Notes under the pieces: model-generated
Databases searched by the model: none
What the model was told of the DNA's origin: nothing
Seen by the model: only the letters and a program-made list of their open reading frames with translations
Shown: positions 1-8,315 of the stretch, one piece after another
Layout of the letters: each line of letters begins with the position of its first letter
Numbering within the stretch: position 1 is the first letter of the stretch
Origin: Acidicapsa ligni
GTDB taxonomy: Bacteria; Acidobacteriota; Terriglobia; Terriglobales; Acidobacteriaceae
Direction of reading: 5' to 3'
Assembly: GCF_025685655.1 (NCBI RefSeq)
Contig: NZ_JAGSYG010000007.1
Coordinates: 62,001-126,000, forward strand
Length of the DNA: 64,000 bases
Made by a program: the position numbers and the translations under genes

Positions 1-318
1 CTTGAGCAAAGCCACACCAGTCTTGAACTTCAACTGTGCCTCGGCCAGGTTCAAGCTTTCCCTGTCCATTGAGACATTGTTGCCATCTGGCCTGACGACA
101 AGACCATCCACATCGAAGATCCGAGGATTGATTGCAGAGCCCCCTATCTCATCAACACCTGTCATAGCTCTCCGCATTTCGCCTTCAAAATCCATCCCCA
201 CAGCACGATACCCAGGCGTATCGATATTCGCCATGTTCCTCGCAGTGATCTGAATCTGCCGCGTATCCAGATCCATATAACGCGCAATTTCATTACTTAA
301 TCGCGTTGCAATTTCCAT
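1..318 (-). CDS. flgB: Flagellar basal-body rod protein FlgB, 3' end missing
   Basis: Proximal rod protein of the flagellar basal body, exported by the flagellar type III system. Reading the minus strand from ATG at 318 gives 106 residues that run off the left edge. The N-terminal rod signature NMANIDTPGY sits near residue 30, followed by DFEGEM, and the FlgB-typical PDGNNVSMDRE lies near residue 80, followed by LAEAQLKFKTG. A GAGG Shine-Dalgarno lies just upstream of the ATG. It starts 113 bases after the end of the sigma54 activator on the same strand, so the activator probably controls a flagellar operon starting here. I see no good -24/-12 sigma54 promoter in that gap. Identification is firm; only the C-terminus is absent. 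Confidence 0.9.
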   Translation of the reverse strand, partial: MEIATRLSNEIARYMDLDTRQIQITARNMANIDTPGYRAVGMDFEGEMRRAMTGVDEIGGSAINPRIFDVDGLVVRPDGNNVSMDRESLNLAEAQLKFKTGVALLK

Positions 319-431
319 CGCCTCACCATTTCCTGACCGCTACGCATCCGATAAAATCTGCTGCACTTACAGCTCTAGGAACAACTCATCTGTCCCTGAA
401 AACGCTAAGAGCAATAAACGAATGGGCAGCT

Positions 432-1835
432 TCAATTCCCCTGCGAAAATCCAAAATCGATCTCCGCTGCAGTAATTACCGGATCATCTCCGGCCAGGAT
501 GGCTGCCCGCTCCAGCACATGCTCCAGTTCACGCACATTTCCCGGCCACACATGCACCGCTAATGTGGCCATTGCAGAAGAGTCCATCCGCTTCATGGGT
601 GTCTTGCGGCCCATGCGTTCCAAAAAATGACCTACAAGCTGTGGCAGATCTTCCATGTGCGCAGCAAGCGGTGGAGTACGAATCAAAAAAACAGCGAGGC
701 GATAATAAAGGTCCGCTCGAAACAGCCCTTTCTGAGCATCTTCCGAGAGTGGTTGATGGGTCGCTGCCACGATTCGCACATCGACTTTTACTGTTTCGTT
801 ATCCCCGATCCGTTGCAATTCCCCACTCTCAAAAAATCGCAGGAGTTTCGATTGCAGGCCTAGCGGCATTTCTCCTATCTCATCTAGAAAGAGAGTTCCG
901 CCGTCTGCCGACTCTATTCTGCCGATTCTTCCTTGAACGGCCCCGGTAAATGCCCCGCGCGTATGCCCAAACAGCTCAGCCTCGAGCAATGCTTCCGGGA
1001 TAGCGGCACAGTTTATAGCAACAAACGCCTTACGGCAGCGTGGAGATAGTCGATGCAAGGCCTCTGCAACCAGTTCCTTGCCTGTGCCGGTAGGCCCCTC
1101 AATCAATACCGGCGTGGTTCTACCTGCGACAAGACGAATACGCCGGCTGACTTCTAACATGACGGCACTATCCCCGACCAGGTCTGGAATTCGATCTATC
1201 GCAGTTGCCCGTTTGTACATGCCACGAATGCCTATATCCGGTGTTGTCACACGCAAGTTTTGTACGGCCGCATCTCCCGCATGCCTGTCACGATCTGATC
1301 TGTCACGATCTGGATCGATCAAGATCGAAGATTGGATCGTCGGAGAGGGCAAAAACGCATCGGGGACTTCAGTGCCTGGAAAAGTTGCCTCAGTTGCATC
1401 CGCCCCATCCATCACCGGAGCAGCCTTCCATGCCGCCGTGTCGCCTTCCTGGCTTCGGCGTAGCGCATACAACAGTTCCTGACGATATGGGCTCCGCGGG
1501 CTATCCGGAACAGTCGCTCCATCGGTCATGACCACATCGACGGTCGGATACTCACGGCGAAAATCTTTCAGGAATTCTCTTACCTCCAAATCAGGCAACC
1601 ATGGATCGACCAGCAGTGCTTCCAGAGACGTCCCCTGTGCCGCAGACCAGGCCTCAGCACCACCGGGAGCTTCCAATACCTGCCATCGTAATCCTCCCAG
1701 CGCCTCGCTCAATTTTCCCCGGAAGCTGGAATCCGAGCTCGCGATCAGAACGATTCTCATCCGTGAACGTGAAGAGGAAGCGGCTGTGAACGGAACCGGC
1801 ATCGTAGAGGCCACTGAAACGGGTGAAGGAAGCAT
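432..1835 (-). CDS. Sigma54-dependent activator without HTH (FlgR-like)
   Basis: AAA+ activator of sigma54 RNA polymerase, probably for flagellar genes, since flgB lies just downstream. The N-terminal 120 residues resemble a degenerate receiver domain (LLVDPWLPDL around the expected phospho-Asp). A linker follows, then the sigma54-interaction domain: Walker A GPTGTGKE near residue 245, GAFTGA loop, Walker B GGTLFLDEIG and the C-terminal PGNVREL. The 467-residue protein stops about 25 residues after PGNVREL, so the usual Fis-type helix-turn-helix is missing. The same architecture is known for Helicobacter FlgR, which activates from solution. The start at 1835 has AGGAG six bases upstream; an internal Met at residue 26 is a weaker alternative. 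The stop codon is clean, so this looks like domain loss rather than truncation of the gene. Confidence 0.85.
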   Translation of the reverse strand: MLPSPVSVASTMPVPFTAASSSRSRMRIVLIASSDSSFRGKLSEALGGLRWQVLEAPGGAEAWSAAQGTSLEALLVDPWLPDLEVREFLKDFRREYPTVDVVMTDGATVPDSPRSPYRQELLYALRRSQEGDTAAWKAAPVMDGADATEATFPGTEVPDAFLPSPTIQSSILIDPDRDRSDRDRHAGDAAVQNLRVTTPDIGIRGMYKRATAIDRIPDLVGDSAVMLEVSRRIRLVAGRTTPVLIEGPTGTGKELVAEALHRLSPRCRKAFVAINCAAIPEALLEAELFGHTRGAFTGAVQGRIGRIESADGGTLFLDEIGEMPLGLQSKLLRFFESGELQRIGDNETVKVDVRIVAATHQPLSEDAQKGLFRADLYYRLAVFLIRTPPLAAHMEDLPQLVGHFLERMGRKTPMKRMDSSAMATLAVHVWPGNVRELEHVLERAAILAGDDPVITAAEIDFGFSQGN

Positions 1836-1866
1836 AGTAATCTCCTGAACTCAATATTCTTGTGAC

Positions 1867-2673
1867 CTATCCGCGTAATGGAAAGACAGACAGAGGAAAA
1901 ATGGCAGCATCGGCGTTGATATCAGATTTCGTCCGATCTACGGGACCGTCCTGCGACGAAGCCAAAAGTGGCGAAATCAAGGGTGGAATTGGAAGATGTA
2001 TTTCTGCCTCGGAAGGCACAACATACCCGTGTCCCCGCACGGTACGCAGCAGGTATCCGGGTGGTGGATCCTTCAGTTTGCGTCGCAGGTAATTTACATA
2101 GACATCCACAATATTGGTGGTTTGTGCCGGCTCCATATTCCATACCGCATCCAGCAGTTCAACGCGGGAGATGCATTGGCCGCGATGCAGCATCAGGTGT
2201 TCCAGCAACGCAAACTCCTTGTTGGTTAGAGAGATGAGTTCTCCAGCTCGATGAGCCGTATGATCAAGCCGATCGAGTTCCAGATTGCCTGCCCGTAGCA
2301 TCAGCCTGGCTTCCCTCTTGCGGCGTAGCAATACCCTGCACCGAGCCCGTAGTTCATGCAGGCTGAACGGCTTTACCATGAGGTCATCCGCTCCGAGATC
2401 GAGGCAGCGAATTCGTGTCTCTATTTCATCGCGCCCAGTGAGTATCAGCACCGGCAACTGCGAATCCGATAAGCGGATCTCAGCCAGAACCTGCTCTCCG
2501 TCCTTTACCGGCAGGTTCAAGTCCAGTATGGTCAGATCCGGCAAATCCTGATGAAACGCTGCCACCGCTTCTGCGCCATCAAAGGCGCAGCGAACTCTGT
2601 GCCCCTCGGATTCCATCCCTCGCGTAAGAAACATCCCTAAAGCCCGATCGTCTTCAGCAATCAACAACCGCAT
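1867..2673 (-). CDS. OmpR/PhoB-family response regulator
   Basis: Two-component response regulator, 268 residues. It has a receiver domain (MRLLIAEDDRALG at the N-terminus, phosphoacceptor in ILDLNLPVKDG, Lys in VKPFSLHELR) and an OmpR-type winged helix (LTNKEFALLEHL, NIVDVYVNYLRRKL, TVRGHGYVVP). A proline-rich tail of about 40 residues follows the wing. The reading frame is open for 82 codons upstream, but those codons have no family similarity. ATG 2673 begins exactly at the conserved receiver start and has GGAG nine bases upstream, so I chose it. It lies upstream of the sigma54 activator with a 31-base gap, probably co-transcribed. No histidine kinase is visible. Four 10-bp direct repeats 45 bases upstream suggest autoregulation. 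Confidence 0.87.
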   Translation of the reverse strand: MRLLIAEDDRALGMFLTRGMESEGHRVRCAFDGAEAVAAFHQDLPDLTILDLNLPVKDGEQVLAEIRLSDSQLPVLILTGRDEIETRIRCLDLGADDLMVKPFSLHELRARCRVLLRRKREARLMLRAGNLELDRLDHTAHRAGELISLTNKEFALLEHLMLHRGQCISRVELLDAVWNMEPAQTTNIVDVYVNYLRRKLKDPPPGYLLRTVRGHGYVVPSEAEIHLPIPPLISPLLASSQDGPVDRTKSDINADAAIFPLSVFPLRG

Positions 2674-2717
2674 AGAATTTCTCCGTCCTACAGCTTGCGG
2701 TAGGCAAGACTTCGCCG

Positions 2718-2757
2718 CTCGCGTCATCTCGCGTGGTCTCACGTCGCCCCGCGTCTG
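2718..2757. promoter_or_regulatory. Four 10-bp direct repeats upstream of the response regulator
   Basis: Four consecutive units of exactly 10 bases: CTCGCGTCAT, CTCGCGTGGT, CTCACGTCGC and CCCGCGTCTG. Consensus CTCGCGT at one helical turn matches how OmpR-family regulators bind tandem direct repeats. The array sits 45 bases upstream of the regulator's start codon, suggesting autoregulation. The binding role is inference. Confidence 0.5.
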
Positions 2758-3019
2758 TTTGTTCCTATCCGATCTCCCGCGCATTGTCGGAGATGGGGTT
2801 AGAGTCTGTTCTGGTGTGCTTGCTTCACGATCCTCTCCGGGTTGGAAACTTTCAAGAGAAATGCAAAATCCACGGATGGGACAATTCCGGGATTGGGAGG
2901 CGCTCATCAAAATTCCCAAAAGTGTCCTAATTCCTCACACACAGTCCCTCGGAACTTTGTCTTCACCAAGGAGGCATAAGAGAATCTAGATTTGGCTGGA
3001 GAAAGAACAGCGAAAATAG
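2758..3019. other. Intergenic region between divergent regulator and lexA
   Basis: Between the decamer array and the lexA promoter I see no convincing gene or RNA. Several short open frames exist on the plus strand, but they have no start context or recognisable residues. The region presumably holds the upstream part of both divergent promoters. Confidence 0.4.
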
Positions 3020-3057
3020 TTCTCGCAAATTCGCTTTTCATTCGCTATAATGCGCGC
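3020..3057 (+). promoter_or_regulatory. lexA promoter with -10 seven bases from the start codon
   Basis: A perfect TATAAT is at 3046-3051 and the lexA ATG is at 3058, so the transcript would start at or next to the A of the ATG: a leaderless message. There is no Shine-Dalgarno in front of the ATG. TTCGC occurs twice upstream (3030, 3041) and could be part of a LexA operator; that is not proven. Confidence 0.5.
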
Positions 3058-3663
3058 ATGGCAGTTACACGCAGGCAAAAAGAAGTTCTCGATTTTCTGG
3101 AGTCGTTTGTCACCCGCAACGGCTATTCGCCTTCCTTCGAAGAGATCGCCAGAGGTCTCGAACTCAAGTCGCTGGCGACGGTGCATAAGCACATTTCCAA
3201 CCTCGAAAAAAAGGGGTTACTCGATCGTGTCCACAACCGCAGCCGCTCGATCGACGTCGTGCCGGCAGGCACGCGCACGCGGACCAGCGAGCGTTTGCCT
3301 CTCATGGGGCGTATCGCCGCCGGTCTGCCTGTAGAAGCAGCCGAAAATACAGAAAGCATCTCGCTACACGATGTTGTCGGAAACAAGGATGTCTTCGCGC
3401 TTGAAGTTCGTGGCGACTCCATGCGCGATGAACACATCATCAGCGGTGATTATGTCCTGGTAGAACGCACTCGTACTGCCCGCCAGGGAGAGATCGTGGT
3501 CGCCCTCGTGCGCGGCTCAGAGACCACGCTCAAGCGCTTCTATCTCGAGGGCAGCCAGGTGCGCCTGCAGCCCGCCAATCTGGAAATGGAACCCATCATG
3601 ATCCCTGCAGGCCAGGTTGCCATCCAGGGCCGTGTTCTCGGGGTTTTGCGCCGATATCGGTAG
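3058..3663 (+). CDS. lexA: LexA repressor
   Basis: SOS-response repressor and self-cleaving protease, 201 residues. The N-terminal winged helix starts MAVTRRQKEVLDFLE and contains NGYSPSFEEIARGL. The cleavage site is the Ala-Gly in GRIAAGLP. The S24 peptidase domain has the catalytic Ser in RGDSM and Lys in TTLKRF. An upstream in-frame ATG at 2992 would add 22 residues absent from the family. The ATG at 3058 is used because it gives the canonical N-terminus and is preceded by TATAAT, implying leaderless expression. The gene is monocistronic and converges on trxA with a shared terminator. Confidence 0.95.
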   Translation: MAVTRRQKEVLDFLESFVTRNGYSPSFEEIARGLELKSLATVHKHISNLEKKGLLDRVHNRSRSIDVVPAGTRTRTSERLPLMGRIAAGLPVEAAENTESISLHDVVGNKDVFALEVRGDSMRDEHIISGDYVLVERTRTARQGEIVVALVRGSETTLKRFYLEGSQVRLQPANLEMEPIMIPAGQVAIQGRVLGVLRRYR

Positions 3664-3698
3664 AAGGGCCATCTGTTGATCAATATTAAAATCCAAGA

Positions 3699-3735
3699 CA
3701 AAAAGGCGGCCGGGCATAACGCCCGGCCGCTTTTT
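3699..3735. terminator. Bidirectional terminator between lexA and trxA
   Basis: Inverted repeat GCGGCCGGGC / GCCCGGCCGC around a short ATAAC loop, with an A-run on the left and a T-run on the right. It is a Rho-independent terminator in both directions, serving the convergent lexA (+) and trxA (-). Confidence 0.9.
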
Positions 3736-3761
3736 AAAATGCTTAAGTAGTTTCTGGAAAC

Positions 3762-4097
3762 TTACGCCAGAATCTGATTGACCTTCGCTTCGATTACGTC
3801 TTTCGGCACGTACCCAACGATCTGATCAGCTACCTTGCCGCCCTTGAAGAACAGCAGTGCCGGAATTCCGCGGATACCGTACCGCGACGGCGTGGCGCCA
3901 TTCTGGTCCACGTTGACCTTTGTGACCTTTAATTTGCCAGCATAAGCTGTGGCCAGTTCATCGACGATCGGTGCAATTGCCTTACATGGCCCACACCAGA
4001 CTGCCCAAAAGTCAACCAGCACAGGCTGCTCCGATTGCAGCACTTCCTGATCGAACGTCGCATCACTTACTTCCAGAACTCCAATTCCTGCCATCAT
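3762..4097 (-). CDS. trxA: Thioredoxin
   Basis: Cytosolic dithiol-disulfide oxidoreductase. The 111-residue protein has the active site WCGPC in DFWAVWCGPCK, cis-Pro in GIRGIPALLFF and the C-terminal GYVPKDVIEAKVNQIL. Length and motifs are standard. Two adjacent ATGs (4097 and 4094) follow AGGAG; the second has better spacing, so the protein may start MAGIG. It is a single gene followed by the bidirectional terminator. Confidence 0.95.
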   Translation of the reverse strand: MMAGIGVLEVSDATFDQEVLQSEQPVLVDFWAVWCGPCKAIAPIVDELATAYAGKLKVTKVNVDQNGATPSRYGIRGIPALLFFKGGKVADQIVGYVPKDVIEAKVNQILA

Positions 4098-4435
4098 TCT
4101 CCTCGCGGTACTGACATCTCAGTGTAACCGCACCTACCACTCAATGAGATGCAGGATTGTGTCGGAAGTCGCAAAGTACCCGTACTAGCAATAAGGCTGG
4201 ATAAATTAAATCGATTAAGAAAGCAATTTGAGGGCAAAAAATTAAAGCGCCCGGATCCCATAAAGGAATCACGGACGCTAGAGCAGCCCTCCCCCAGAAC
4301 TGCCCACACGACGAATCTAGGGTTTTCGTTATAGAAAAGCAAGAAATCTTAGGTAATACAAAAACCAGTCACTAACGGGGGATATGATTCGCACTCCAAT
4401 TACCTGCATTTACGCTGCAAAATCTCAGAAAAACT
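4098..4435. other. Intergenic region, trxA upstream
   Basis: 338 bases between trxA and thrB, both on the minus strand. It is AT-richer than the flanks. I see no RNA gene, terminator or convincing ORF. It should contain the trxA promoter, but I cannot pick a clear -35/-10 pair. Confidence 0.4.
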
Positions 4436-5353
4436 CTACTGATTCAGTGTTACTCCGCGGTGCTCAAAGCTCGTAACAAGGATTTCCGCGTCCGCATCGT
4501 CCCCTAGGGTCTCTAAAACCGCCGAGGTGGCGTCTACAACTGCATCCGGACCTGAAACGATCAGCAATACCGATGGACCCGCTCCACTCAGCGCTACGCC
4601 AAGAATGCCATGACTACCGGCAAGTGGCAGCAGACTCGGCAGCAGAGGACAAATCTCCATCCGATACGGCTGATGAACCCTGTCCGCCATTGCCGGACGC
4701 AGCAACTCCCCGCGCCCATGCGCAAACGCCAGCCCCAGCAGCGACGCCGCCTGAATATTAGCAACAGCGTCAGCCCGCGAATACTCTGCCGGCAGGACAG
4801 CCCTGGCCTTGCTCGTTGCCAGCGGTGTCGTCGGAATCACCACAAGAGCCCGCCAGTCCTGTGGAGGCTCAACCCGCGCCGCGTGGACAGTTCTTCCCTC
4901 GCATGCCGCAATCACCAGCCCGCCGAGCCAGCACGCGGCCGCATTATCCGGATGCCCTTCCTGCACACAAGCCTCGGCCAAAATCTGCGCCGAAGTCCAC
5001 CCCAATCCGCCAAAGTGGACGGCCAGGGCAATGGCGGCCAGTCGTCCGGCAGCCGATGACCCGCAACCCATTCCCAGCGGAATCTGGTTATGCATCGTTA
5101 CTGCAAGCGCTGGTGCCACAATGCCTTCCCGCTCCAACAACTCACAGTACGTAGTCAGAATGAGATTTCCATCCGTCACCGAGCAGAGATCTGCATTCCG
5201 TCCAGTCGCGATAATAGAAAAACTCTCAGCAACCTCAGCCTCAATCTCCAGGTGGAAATCAAGCGCCACAGCAGCCGTATCAAAAGCCGCGCCAAGATTC
5301 GCAGAAGTAGCAGGCAAACGCAGTCGAAATCCAGAACCCACGGCTAGCTCCAC
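4436..5353 (-). CDS. thrB: Homoserine kinase
   Basis: ATP-dependent O-phosphorylation of L-homoserine, the penultimate step of threonine synthesis. It is a 305-residue GHMP kinase with RLPATSANLGAAFDT at the N-terminus, the phosphate-binding loop PLGMGCGSSAAG near residue 95, and the C-terminal glycine-rich VALSGAGPSVLL. The start overlaps the end of thrC by 10 bases, so the two are translationally coupled in one operon. Order is thrC then thrB. Confidence 0.93.
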   Translation of the reverse strand: MELAVGSGFRLRLPATSANLGAAFDTAAVALDFHLEIEAEVAESFSIIATGRNADLCSVTDGNLILTTYCELLEREGIVAPALAVTMHNQIPLGMGCGSSAAGRLAAIALAVHFGGLGWTSAQILAEACVQEGHPDNAAACWLGGLVIAACEGRTVHAARVEPPQDWRALVVIPTTPLATSKARAVLPAEYSRADAVANIQAASLLGLAFAHGRGELLRPAMADRVHQPYRMEICPLLPSLLPLAGSHGILGVALSGAGPSVLLIVSGPDAVVDATSAVLETLGDDADAEILVTSFEHRGVTLNQ

Positions 5354-6708
5354 TTGCTCTGAATTTCTTCCAGTGCCTTTAGCACTGCCGCAGGCGTAGC
5401 CTCAACCTCAACGGCATTCCGGCGCAGCGCGACAATCTCCGGCAGTACCGGAGCAGTCTCAGACTCGGTCAACAGCGTTCCACGATGAAAATCGATCGTG
5501 TAATCCGCATCCTTCAAGGTGTGTCCGGTCAGGATCATGACCACCGTATCGGAGGCAGCAACCTTCCCCTGCGCCACCAGCTTCTTCAGACCAGCCAGGG
5601 TCACTGCCGAGGCGGGCTCGCACCCAATGCCTTCGCGACCAAGTTCAGCCTTGGCGACTGCGATCTCCGCCTCGCTTACGTCCAGGCACCATCCGCCAGT
5701 CTCGTGGATAACCTTGGATGCCTTCCTCCACGAAGCTGGATTGCCGATGCGTATTGCGGTTGCTCTCGTGTTCGCCTCAACCGGCTCCAGAGATTGTCCA
5801 TCGTTCGCCGCAAAGCTTCGCGCCAGCGGATTCGCTCCCTCAGCCTGGATCACCGAAATTTTAGGCAACCGCGAAATCAACCCTAGCGCCTTCATCTCGC
5901 GAAACCCTTTGCCCAGCGCGGAACCGTTCGCCAGGTTTCCGCCCGGAACCAGGATGTGCTCCGGCACAGCCCAGTCAAAGTACTCCACGATCTCAAGCGC
6001 TGGCGTCTTCTGCCCCTCTAAGCGATAAGGATTCACCGAATTCAGTAAGTAAATCGGCGCTTCCTGTACGATCTGCGACAGTACCTTCATGCAGCCGTCA
6101 AAGTCCGTCGCGAGTTGGCACGTCACAGCGCCATAATCCATCGACTGCGCTAACTTCCCCCACGCGATCTTCCCCTGCGGGATCAGCACCAGGCACTTCA
6201 TTCCTGCCCGCGCCGCATACGCAGCCATCGCCGCCGACGTGTTCCCTGTCGATGCGCAGGCTACCCACTCATAGCCGCGCTCTTTGGCCACGCTTAGCGC
6301 GGAAGTCATCCCCGTATCCTTGAACGATCCGGTAGGATTCATGCCCTGATGTTTGGCATAAATCTGGTCCACACCCAACGCCTTCGCCGCGCGGGGCAAG
6401 TGATAGAGCGGAGTGTTCCCTTCCCGCAAAGTCACAGCATTGCCAAAGCTGTTCAAAATTGGCAAGAACTCACGAAACCGCCAGACTCCTGAATGATCCA
6501 GAAGTTCTCCAGATGCGCGCCGCTCTCGCCAGAGCCATTTCAAAGCCCCGGCATTGGGACGATCCGTGCCACCAACCATTCCCCAACCCGGATACTCCAC
6601 CTCAAAAAGATCGCCGCAATCTTTACAACGAAAGATTGAACCAGCCTGATCCCCGCGAATGCGCGTGCCGCAACCGAAACAGCGTAACTGATGCAGATTG
6701 TCGTTCAT
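5344..6708 (-). CDS. thrC: Threonine synthase
   Basis: PLP enzyme converting O-phosphohomoserine to threonine, 454 residues. It opens with a zinc-ribbon-like segment (CFGCGTRIRG and FRCKDCGDLF) as in the archaeal/plant-type threonine synthases. The PLP lysine is in NPTGSFKDTGM, and SGNT-type phosphate contacts are in CASTGNTSAAMAAYAAR. Directly upstream of thrB with a 10-base overlap. Divergent from modA with only 49 bases between start codons, so their promoters must share that space or lie inside each other's genes. Confidence 0.93.
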   Translation of the reverse strand: MNDNLHQLRCFGCGTRIRGDQAGSIFRCKDCGDLFEVEYPGWGMVGGTDRPNAGALKWLWRERRASGELLDHSGVWRFREFLPILNSFGNAVTLREGNTPLYHLPRAAKALGVDQIYAKHQGMNPTGSFKDTGMTSALSVAKERGYEWVACASTGNTSAAMAAYAARAGMKCLVLIPQGKIAWGKLAQSMDYGAVTCQLATDFDGCMKVLSQIVQEAPIYLLNSVNPYRLEGQKTPALEIVEYFDWAVPEHILVPGGNLANGSALGKGFREMKALGLISRLPKISVIQAEGANPLARSFAANDGQSLEPVEANTRATAIRIGNPASWRKASKVIHETGGWCLDVSEAEIAVAKAELGREGIGCEPASAVTLAGLKKLVAQGKVAASDTVVMILTGHTLKDADYTIDFHRGTLLTESETAPVLPEIVALRRNAVEVEATPAAVLKALEEIQSKWS

Positions 6709-6757
6709 ACAAGTGTTAGCCTACCAGCACGAGCCCGAATTTTGGGCCGAGGCGACC

Positions 6758-7624
6758 ATGACCAACGACATCGCGCGGAAAAATTCATCCCTTCGAAAAT
6801 TCCTGGGAAACACGTTAAGAAATATTCAGGGGAAGGTCTTCGCTCTGCTTTCGGTCTGTGTTCTATTCGCTGGTTCAGCTTACGCTGAACAGACCACTTT
6901 GCATATCGCCGCAGCAGCCGATCTTCAGCCAGTTCTGCCCCCCATCCTCGCCCAGTTTGAACAGGCAACAGGGATTCACGCCGAAGCCACATACCAGGCT
7001 TCCGCAGCGCTCACCACGCAGATTCAGAATGGCGCTCCCTTCGACGTATTTCTCTCCGCGGACCTCGGCTATCCCAAGCGCCTTATCGATGCAGGATTGG
7101 CCGACACCGCCGGCATCGTGAACACCAATGGCTTCTCTGACTCCAGCACTCCAGCAATTTATGCCAAGGGTACTTTGGTCCTTTGGACCCGCAAAGATTC
7201 GGCATGGCCAATGCCGACGCTGGCAACATTAAACGATCCCAAGCTGAAACGCCTGGCTATCGCTAATCCCGACCGCGCACCCTACGGGAAAGCCGCCATT
7301 GCCGCACTGACCAGCCTCAAGCTTCTCGATACCCTGAAGCCCAGGCTGGTGACGGCCGAAAACATCAGCCAGACTGCCCAATTCGCCGAAACCGGCAACG
7401 CCGACGCAGGTCTCATCTCACTCACTTCGGCCAGCACACAACATCTGCAAACTATCGGAAACTACGTTCTCATCCCTAAAGATCTTTACCCGCCCATAGA
7501 ACAAGGCGCAGTCCTCGTCACCAACTCAAAGCAACGTCAGAACGCGCACAAATTTCTCGAATATCTCCTGAGTACCCCCATCCAGCAACAACTCGCCAAA
7601 TCCGGCCTGACGCCGGTGAAGTAG
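6758..7624 (+). CDS. modA: Molybdate ABC transporter substrate-binding protein
   Basis: Periplasmic molybdate-binding protein. 288 residues from ATG 6758, which has GAGG in GGCCGAGGCGACC upstream. An in-frame ATG at 6698 lies inside the divergent thrC start and would lengthen the signal peptide beyond reason. The signal peptide has a basic N-region, a hydrophobic core VFALLSVCVLFAGSAYA and cleavage before EQTTLHIAAAADLQ. The motifs AAAADLQPVLPPI, QASAALTTQIQNGAPFDVF and APYGKAAIAAL are ModA-typical. First gene of modABC. Confidence 0.93.
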   Translation: MTNDIARKNSSLRKFLGNTLRNIQGKVFALLSVCVLFAGSAYAEQTTLHIAAAADLQPVLPPILAQFEQATGIHAEATYQASAALTTQIQNGAPFDVFLSADLGYPKRLIDAGLADTAGIVNTNGFSDSSTPAIYAKGTLVLWTRKDSAWPMPTLATLNDPKLKRLAIANPDRAPYGKAAIAALTSLKLLDTLKPRLVTAENISQTAQFAETGNADAGLISLTSASTQHLQTIGNYVLIPKDLYPPIEQGAVLVTNSKQRQNAHKFLEYLLSTPIQQQLAKSGLTPVK

Positions 7625-7628
7625 CCCG

Positions 7629-8315
7629 ATGCATTCGCTGGAATCAATGGACTGGCAAGCGCTCGTTCTCACCCTGAAACTCGCCGCCATCACCACCGCG
7701 ATCCTCATCTGCATCGCCATCCCGATAAGTGCCTGGATAGTTCTAAGCCGTTCCCGCCTGCGCGCAGTTGCAGAGGCTCTGACGGCTCTTCCGCTTGTCC
7801 TGCCACCCACAGTTCTCGGCTTCTATCTACTTGTCCTGTTGGGCCCGCGCACCGGCATTGGTCGCACCATCGCTTCGCTACTAGGCCATCCGCTTGCCTT
7901 CTCATTCGCAGGACTGGCTGTGGGCTCCGTGATTTACAGCTTTCCTTTTGCAGTCCAGCCCATCGTCGCTGGTTTCTCGGCAATAGATCCGTCCCTCATC
8001 GATGCCGCCAAACTTATCGGCGCAAGTCCCATCCGCCTGGTCCGCACCCTGCTCATTCCCTTAGCCAGCCGATCATTGCTTACCGCATCCGTTCTCAGTT
8101 TTCTCCACACTCTCGGCGAATTTGGTGTAGTTCTCATGCTCGGCGGAGATATTCCAGGAGCCACCCGTACTCTTTCTATCGTGCTCTTCAATCAGGTCGA
8201 AAACTTCGACTACGCCGCAGCCAACCGCACCGCTGCGATACTGCTCATCCTGTGTACTGTCGCGCTGATCGCCATCTACGCTCGTCCCAGGAGCCGGAGT
8301 AACCGCAATGCTTGA
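7629..8315 (+). CDS. modB: Molybdate ABC transporter permease
   Basis: Inner-membrane channel of the molybdate importer, 228 residues with about five transmembrane segments. The cytoplasmic EAA-type loop is DAAKLIGASPIRLVRTLLIP. ALPLVLPPTVLGFYLL and HTLGEFGVVLMLGG are characteristic of ModB. Four bases after modA and overlapping modC by eight, so the three are coupled. Confidence 0.93.
   Translation: MHSLESMDWQALVLTLKLAAITTAILICIAIPISAWIVLSRSRLRAVAEALTALPLVLPPTVLGFYLLVLLGPRTGIGRTIASLLGHPLAFSFAGLAVGSVIYSFPFAVQPIVAGFSAIDPSLIDAAKLIGASPIRLVRTLLIPLASRSLLTASVLSFLHTLGEFGVVLMLGGDIPGATRTLSIVLFNQVENFDYAAANRTAAILLILCTVALIAIYARPRSRSNRNA

Noticed and set aside
319..431. Sigma54 or sigma28 promoter for flgB in the intergenic gap
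   Set aside because: No GG-N10-GC element or flagellar sigma28 consensus could be placed on the minus strand.
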